The notes beneath the pieces are model-generated. The model ran no database searches. It was not told the DNA's origin and saw only the letters and a list, made by a program, of their open reading frames with translations. From Ruminococcus sp. UBA7158 (GTDB lineage Bacteria; Bacillota; Clostridia; Oscillospirales; Ruminococcaceae): a stretch of DNA of 50,654 nt. The position numbers and the translations under genes were made by a program. The DNA is taken from contig DKWG01000052.1 of assembly GCA_002491605.1 (NCBI GenBank), forward strand, positions 36,625 through 87,278, written 5' to 3'. Positions 46,966 to 50,654 of the stretch are shown here, in pieces; within the stretch, counting starts at the first letter, position 1, and each line of letters starts with the position of its first letter.

Positions 46966-48438
46966 ATGTCAACATTGAAGATGACTATTGACAAGTCCAA
47001 CAAGATAAGCAAAATCAATAAGGAAATATACGGTCACTTCGCAGAGCATCTCGGAAGATGTATCTACGGAGGCATTTACGTCGGCGAGGACAGCCCCATT
47101 CCCAATGTCAAGGGCATGAGAAAAGACGTTATCGAGGCTTTAAAGGCCATTAAGGTTCCCGTTGTCCGCTGGCCGGGCGGATGCTTTGCAGATACCTATC
47201 ACTGGATGGACGGCATAGGACCGAAGGAAGACCGCAAAAAGATAGTAAACGTCAACTGGGGCGGCGTAACCGAGGACAACAGCTTCGGTACTCATGAATT
47301 CTTAGATTTCTGCGAGCTTATCGGCTGTGAGCCTTATGTTTCTGTCAACGTCGGCTCGGGTACCGTTCAGGAAGCTCACGACTGGGTTGAGTACATGACC
47401 TCCTCAAATGAGTCTCCCATGACAGACTTAAGAAAGAAAAACGGCAGACAAGAGCCTTGGAAGGTTAAATATATCGGCATCGGAAACGAAAACTGGGGCT
47501 GCGGCGGAAGCATGACTAAGGATTACTACTCCGACGTTTACAGACAGTTCCAGCAGTTCATCGGCGGATACGGCATTCAAAAAATCGCCTGCGGTCCAAG
47601 CTCAGCTGATTACGACTGGACTGACACAATGATGAGAAAGTGCAATCCGTGGCAGATGCAGGGTCTTTCACTCCATCACTATACCATACCCACAAGCGAC
47701 TGGGCACACAAGGGCTCATCTGTAGACTTTGATGAAAAGGAATATTACAACACCCTTTCTCACACTTGGTTCATGGAGAAGCTCTTAGAAAACCACAAGG
47801 CAGTTATGCAGCGTTATGACAACGATAAGAAAATCGGTCTTTGCGTTGACGAGTGGGGCATATGGACAGATGTTATCGAGGGAACAAACCCCGGCTTCTT
47901 ATATCAGCAGAACTCCATGAGAGACGCCATCCTTGCTTCAATTAACTTAAACCTCTTCAACCTCAACTCCGACAGAGTAACCATGGCAAACATCGCTCAG
48001 ATGGTCAACGTTTTGCAGGCAATAGTTCTCACTGAGGGCGACAAGATGGTTAAGACTCCTACATATCATGTATTCGATATGTACAAGGAGCACATGGAAG
48101 CTATGCTCGTTTACTCCAATATCGAAAACAAGCAGCTTCTTGAAAAGGACTACCTCCCCGCTGTTTCACAGTCAGTATCAATTGACAATGAGGGCAAGCT
48201 TCATATCACTATTTCCAACGCTTCTCTTGATGAGAACTTTGAAATAGACTGTGCTATTCCGAGAGCTGAATACAAAAACGTTTCGGCAAAGGTTTTGACA
48301 GCTAAGTTCGACAAGTGCAACACCTTTGAAGAGCCCGAGGCTGTTGTTCCCGCTGCTCTTGAAGGCGTTAAGCTCGACGGCGAGTCCTTGAGATTTACCC
48401 TTCCCAAGTGCTCAGTCGTTTCAATTGAGCTTTGCTAA
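46966..48438 (+). CDS. Alpha-L-arabinofuranosidase, glycoside hydrolase family 51
   Basis: 490 residues, no signal peptide, so it acts on imported arabino-oligosaccharides. TIM-barrel start NKEIYGHFAEHLGRCIYGGIYVG and VVRWPGGCFADTYHW are GH51 hallmarks; the acid/base is Glu175 in IGIGNENWG and the nucleophile Glu296 in GLCVDEWGIW. A C-terminal beta-sandwich follows. The start MSTLKMTID is preceded by GAAAGGAAAG; an ATG 16 codons earlier (46918) lacks a site. With xylB and the CE2-like esterase it points to arabinoxylan use. Confidence 0.96.
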   Translation: MSTLKMTIDKSNKISKINKEIYGHFAEHLGRCIYGGIYVGEDSPIPNVKGMRKDVIEALKAIKVPVVRWPGGCFADTYHWMDGIGPKEDRKKIVNVNWGGVTEDNSFGTHEFLDFCELIGCEPYVSVNVGSGTVQEAHDWVEYMTSSNESPMTDLRKKNGRQEPWKVKYIGIGNENWGCGGSMTKDYYSDVYRQFQQFIGGYGIQKIACGPSSADYDWTDTMMRKCNPWQMQGLSLHHYTIPTSDWAHKGSSVDFDEKEYYNTLSHTWFMEKLLENHKAVMQRYDNDKKIGLCVDEWGIWTDVIEGTNPGFLYQQNSMRDAILASINLNLFNLNSDRVTMANIAQMVNVLQAIVLTEGDKMVKTPTYHVFDMYKEHMEAMLVYSNIENKQLLEKDYLPAVSQSVSIDNEGKLHITISNASLDENFEIDCAIPRAEYKNVSAKVLTAKFDKCNTFEEPEAVVPAALEGVKLDGESLRFTLPKCSVVSIELC

Positions 48439-48444
48439 GATAAA

Positions 48445-48720
48445 GTGACAATTGACGGCAAGCCCGTTTGCAAGCGCTGTCTTTTAGCGGACTTCGATGT
48501 TGACGGGCTTTATAAAAAAATCTCCGAGCTGATCGACGTCATGCCTCAGGATGTTAAGGCTGACAATGAGCTTTATCAAAAAAGGCTTGACATCTGCAAA
48601 GGCTGCACCGCTTTAGAAAACGGTATATGCAAAGAGTGCGGATGCTTTGTCGAGCTTAGGGCGGCGGCTAAGAAAAATTACTGTCCGAGTGTTTATAAGT
48701 ATTGGGGTTCGGAAGAATAA
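48445..48720 (+). CDS. DUF6171-like cysteine-rich zinc-ribbon protein
   Basis: 91 residues with three cysteine knuckles: CKRC at 9-12, CKGC near 51, CKECGC near 63 and a late Cys in NYCPSVYKYW, suggesting two zinc sites. The layout resembles DUF6171. It starts at GTG 6 nt after the GH51 stop with no strong ribosome binding site, so translation may depend on coupling to GH51. Function unknown. Confidence 0.8.
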   Translation: MTIDGKPVCKRCLLADFDVDGLYKKISELIDVMPQDVKADNELYQKRLDICKGCTALENGICKECGCFVELRAAAKKNYCPSVYKYWGSEE

Positions 48721-48724
48721 AATT

Positions 48725-48772
48725 AAAGCGTCATTTGCAATGAAACAAAAATCATTGCAGATGACGCTTTTT
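48725..48772. terminator. Bidirectional terminator DUF6171 / kinase gene
   Basis: AAAGCGTCATTTGCAATGA, 8-nt loop, complementary arm (19 bp, one G-U) ending in a short T run; A/T tails serve both convergent genes. Confidence 0.88.
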
Positions 48773-48774
48773 AG

Positions 48775-49596
48775 TTAAAATAGTTCGTCCAGCAAAAGCC
48801 AGTACCTCAGGCGTTCGTGGTTCGGCTCGATTTTCAGCTCGTCAAAAAGAATGTCAGGGTCAAAGTTATCATAAACCTTTCCGCCGTATCCGCCGTTCAT
48901 GTTGTTTTTAAGACTGCGATAGCACAGCGAAACGTCCCGCCATTTGTCCCCTACTCCCGAGTTTCCGATATCTATATAGCCTGATACATTATCGCCGTCA
49001 AAAAAGATATTCGGCAGGCAAAAATCGCCGTGGGATAAAACCGGGTCAATCGGCGGCTTATTCTCTTTCAGCCACTCAAGCAGTTCTTCCGGGTCTTTAA
49101 ACCCTCCCTCGCCGAAGGTCTCGGGCTGAACGGCGTTTACATCCACAAGCCCGTTCCTGACATTAAACTCAGCTTCCTTTAGCTCACGGTCAAGGTTCTG
49201 CGAAACTGGACAATCGGATATATCAACGCTCCAGAGCGTGCGCAGAGCCTTGGCAAGCAGTTTAACCATCTTTTCAGGTCGTTCAAGATAGTATTCATCG
49301 CAAGCCATGCGTCCTTTTATCCTGCTCATTAAAAGATAACTCATTCCGTTTTCTGCTATATGCTCTATTACTCTCGGTACGTTTGCCTTTCCCGACAGCC
49401 AGCGCATCATGCTGACCTCTTCGGCGGTGTGAACATCAGCCTCACCGATCTTAAGCACCATATCGTCAAAGAGTATAACCCTGCTTTTCGACATTCCCAC
49501 ATCGTCTACGCTGTAAGCCTTGCCGTCAATTATGCTTTTTATCGGCTGAGGGATGTAAATTTCATCTATCGACACTTTATTTACGCCCTTATTCAT
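48775..49596 (-). CDS. APH(3')-like aminoglycoside phosphotransferase family protein
   Basis: 273 residues from the ATG at 49596. The kinase core resembles APH(3') enzymes: HGDFCLPN (His189, Asp191, Asn196) is the catalytic loop, DIGNSGVGDKWRD (Asp209) the metal-binding loop, VDISDCPVSQNLD and the C-terminal WLLLDELF are the same segments as in APH(3')-III. One usual Arg (DLGRSG) is Asn here. It could inactivate kanamycin-type drugs or phosphorylate another substrate. The start overlaps the PspC-gene stop by 8 nt, so translation is probably coupled; no clear ribosome binding site precedes it. Confidence 0.88.
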   Translation of the reverse strand: MNKGVNKVSIDEIYIPQPIKSIIDGKAYSVDDVGMSKSRVILFDDMVLKIGEADVHTAEEVSMMRWLSGKANVPRVIEHIAENGMSYLLMSRIKGRMACDEYYLERPEKMVKLLAKALRTLWSVDISDCPVSQNLDRELKEAEFNVRNGLVDVNAVQPETFGEGGFKDPEELLEWLKENKPPIDPVLSHGDFCLPNIFFDGDNVSGYIDIGNSGVGDKWRDVSLCYRSLKNNMNGGYGGKVYDNFDPDILFDELKIEPNHERLRYWLLLDELF

Positions 49597-49804
49597 CGAC
49601 AACGGTGGTGTCGCTCGGGTTTTCCGGCATGATAAGCGCCAAAACGAAATAAATGATTATCGCCGGTATTACCGGCATGAAGATCAGAAATATCCATATG
49701 ACTCTTACTACAGTTGAGTCGATGCCGAAATACTCCGCAATTCCGCCGCAGACGCCGCAAACCTTTTTATTAAACCTCGAACGATATAATTTCTTTCCTG
49801 CCAT
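49589..49804 (-). CDS. PspC-domain membrane protein
   Basis: 71 residues, a single PspC domain: KKLYRSRFNKKVCGVCGGIAEYFGIDSTVVRV followed by one long hydrophobic segment (IWIFLIFMPVIPAIIIYFVLAL) and a short acidic tail. PspC proteins sense or protect the membrane in stress. GGGGAG lies 8 nt before the ATG. It overlaps the kinase gene downstream, an odd pairing that suggests both respond to the same stress. Confidence 0.94.
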   Translation of the reverse strand: MAGKKLYRSRFNKKVCGVCGGIAEYFGIDSTVVRVIWIFLIFMPVIPAIIIYFVLALIMPENPSDTTVVDE

Positions 49805-49907
49805 AACACATACTCCCCTTCAAAATTGATAGACTCATTTGAATAAAGTCTTAAATAAAAACCTCATACTCTGAAATACATCTACGCACCGTGCGCTTGC
49901 GGCAAGC

Positions 49908-50414
49908 CTACTTCAAACGCTTTTTAAAAACGTCGCATTGGTTTTTTGCCTTGCAGGCAAAAGCCTTGAAATATCCGTGCTTAAGATAAAAGCGCTCCGC
50001 CGTATCGGTTGTTAAAATACTTGTCTGCATTCCCTCTTTGATGAAATAATCCTCTGCAAGGGAAATGAGCGCACTTCCGTGTCCCTGATTTCTGAACTCC
50101 GGCGATATCCAAAACTCCCTTATAAAGCCGCAGGTTTCATTAAAGAACCAGCTTGTGAATTCTATAGGCTTAAATTGAATGAAGCCTATAATTCTGCCGT
50201 CGTCGGCAGTCCTGACAAAGGCATAGTTGCCGCCCTCGCTGTTCATTTCCCCAAACAATCCGTCCCAGTCGCTCACCTTAACATCGACCTCGTCGAAGTA
50301 TTGCTTAAAGGCGTTTTGAAAAACGGGACTCGAAAAATCGGAAATCAGCGAATCCTGATAAGCCTCGTTTGCGCTTATCTTAACTTCTTTGTTTAAATCG
50401 GATGTTGTGACCAT
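49908..50414 (-). CDS. GNAT-family N-acetyltransferase
   Basis: 168 residues. The acetyl-CoA loop of the GNAT fold is seen as FWISPEFRNQGHGSALISLA (R-x-x-G-x-G), with IGFIQFKPIEF before it and AERFYLKHGYFKAF after it. The substrate cannot be told; relatives act on antibiotics, amines or proteins. AAGGAAGG precedes the ATG by about 11 nt. That ribosome binding site can be hidden by CCTTCC at the end of a 12-codon leader ORF, so expression is probably regulated at translation. Confidence 0.9.
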   Translation of the reverse strand: MVTTSDLNKEVKISANEAYQDSLISDFSSPVFQNAFKQYFDEVDVKVSDWDGLFGEMNSEGGNYAFVRTADDGRIIGFIQFKPIEFTSWFFNETCGFIREFWISPEFRNQGHGSALISLAEDYFIKEGMQTSILTTDTAERFYLKHGYFKAFACKAKNQCDVFKKRLK

Positions 50415-50424
50415 ATCGTTTTGT

Positions 50425-50466
50425 CCTTCCTTATTTTATCGGAAGGTCATTTGTCGTGGACCCTCC
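50425..50466 (-). promoter_or_regulatory. Mutually exclusive leader hairpins controlling the GNAT ribosome binding site
   Basis: Minus-strand segment 1 GGAGGGTC (50459-50466, inside the leader ORF), segment 2 GACCTTCC (50441-50448, over the leader stop) and segment 3 GGAAGG (50425-50430, the GNAT ribosome binding site). 1 pairs with 2 over 8 bp (one G-U, 10-nt loop); 2 pairs with 3 over 6 bp (10-nt loop). Both cannot form, so a ribosome on the leader ORF should influence access to the site. Confidence 0.65.
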
Positions 50467-50485
50467 GTACACGATTCATTTTCAT
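50447..50485 (-). CDS. 12-residue leader peptide upstream of the GNAT gene
   Basis: AAGGAG (50495-50500) with 9-nt spacing before ATG; reads MKMNRVRRVHDK then TGA. The RVR run has the Arg-X-Arg pattern seen in macrolide-dependent arrest peptides such as ErmDL, and two of its Arg codons are CGG and AGG. The stop codon lies in segment 2 of the leader hairpins. Too short for family comparison; the case rests on the ribosome binding site and the RNA arrangement. Confidence 0.6.
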   Translation of the reverse strand: MKMNRVRRVHDK

Positions 50486-50510
50486 ATACAATCACTCCTT
50501 TTTTGTTTTT

Positions 50511-50600
50511 GCAGTGCTGAAAATATGCGCTGTTTTGTATTGCAGTGCGCAAAATACAAACTGCATTATAATGATTATATCACAGCTTGAAGCGTTTTAA
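50511..50600 (-). other. Structured upstream region of the GNAT transcript
   Basis: On the minus strand TTTGTATT/AATACAAA can form an 8-bp hairpin (near 50542-50568), competing with a TGCGC/GCGCA pairing, and GCACTGCA occurs twice (near 50511 and 50540). TATAAT boxes lie near 50570-50583; no clear -35 found. The last 54 nt of the window show no gene. Confidence 0.4.
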
Positions 50601-50654
50601 AAGATGCGCTTATTAATTTTTCCTTAAAATTAAGGTTCTATACTAAAAGTTGGG

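Noticed and set aside
1..50654. CRISPR array, tRNA/rRNA genes, insertion sequence, prophage or integrative element
   Set aside because: Scanned by eye for regularly spaced repeats, T-loop GGTTCRA motifs and transposase, integrase or phage structural proteins; none found. An unusual short tRNA could still be missed without tRNAscan.

Overview
The window looks like chromosome of an anaerobic, spore-forming Clostridia species, most likely of the Ruminococcaceae/Oscillospiraceae type. Visible evidence: a full-length Spo0A, SpoIIP and both dipicolinate synthase subunits (endospore genes), an oxygen- or NO-scavenging flavodiiron protein with its rubredoxin partner, Gram-positive promoters (TTGACA-17-TATAAT) and strong AGGAGG-type ribosome binding sites. 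A GH51 arabinofuranosidase, a xylulokinase and a CE2-type esterase suggest life on plant hemicellulose, as in the gut. No tRNA, rRNA, CRISPR array, transposase, integrase or plasmid/phage block was seen.

Layout. 1-2552 (minus): purine operon purE-purC-purF-like behind a ZTP (pfl) riboswitch with an overlapping terminator; the PurF-like protein lacks the glutaminase catalytic residues. 2572-11348 (minus): UMP operon pyrC-carB-pyrK-pyrD-pyrF-pyrE-pyrB, led by a transcription attenuator without a recognisable PyrR site; PyrB carries a C-terminal PyrI-type zinc domain; carA and pyrR are absent. 11361-12684: palindromic element, then an XRE regulator and a DUF5131 protein. 12734-17058 (minus): spo0A, the UPF0210/ACT pair and spoIIP, with two structured intergenic elements and a 30-codon ORF repeating the UPF0210 N-terminus. 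17290-19496 (plus): VanY-type lipoprotein, CBS protein, small lipoprotein. 19616-23566: typA, LexA-boxed dinB, an XRE repressor. 23609-26869: exported protein, xylB with an unknown partner, a 53-residue membrane peptide. 27033-28956: rmuC overlapping an AAA ATPase. 29203-30616: dpaAB. 30995-33588: DUF1846 and DUF3737 proteins. 33638-37691 (minus): polar amino-acid ABC transporter and cysK. 37739-41158 (minus): XRE protein, then a small membrane peptide, CE2 esterase, flavodiiron protein and flavoprotein-rubredoxin. 41387-42763: CofE-like ligase. 42872-44726 (plus): SPFH protein, ribbon-helix-helix protein and glycine-rich membrane protein. 44739-46472 (minus): prfC with a leader ORF. 46810-48772 (plus): GH51 and DUF6171. 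48775-50500 (minus): APH(3')-like kinase, PspC protein and a GNAT acetyltransferase preceded by a leader peptide and alternative hairpins.

Most of the window is conserved housekeeping and sporulation content. The less explained parts are small and regulatory: the GNAT leader peptide whose ORF, stop region and downstream ribosome binding site form mutually exclusive helices; the duplicated N-terminal mini-ORF before the UPF0210 gene, conserved at protein level (seven synonymous and no replacement differences in 18 codons); the pyr attenuator; and the PurF paralogue with a dismantled glutaminase site.
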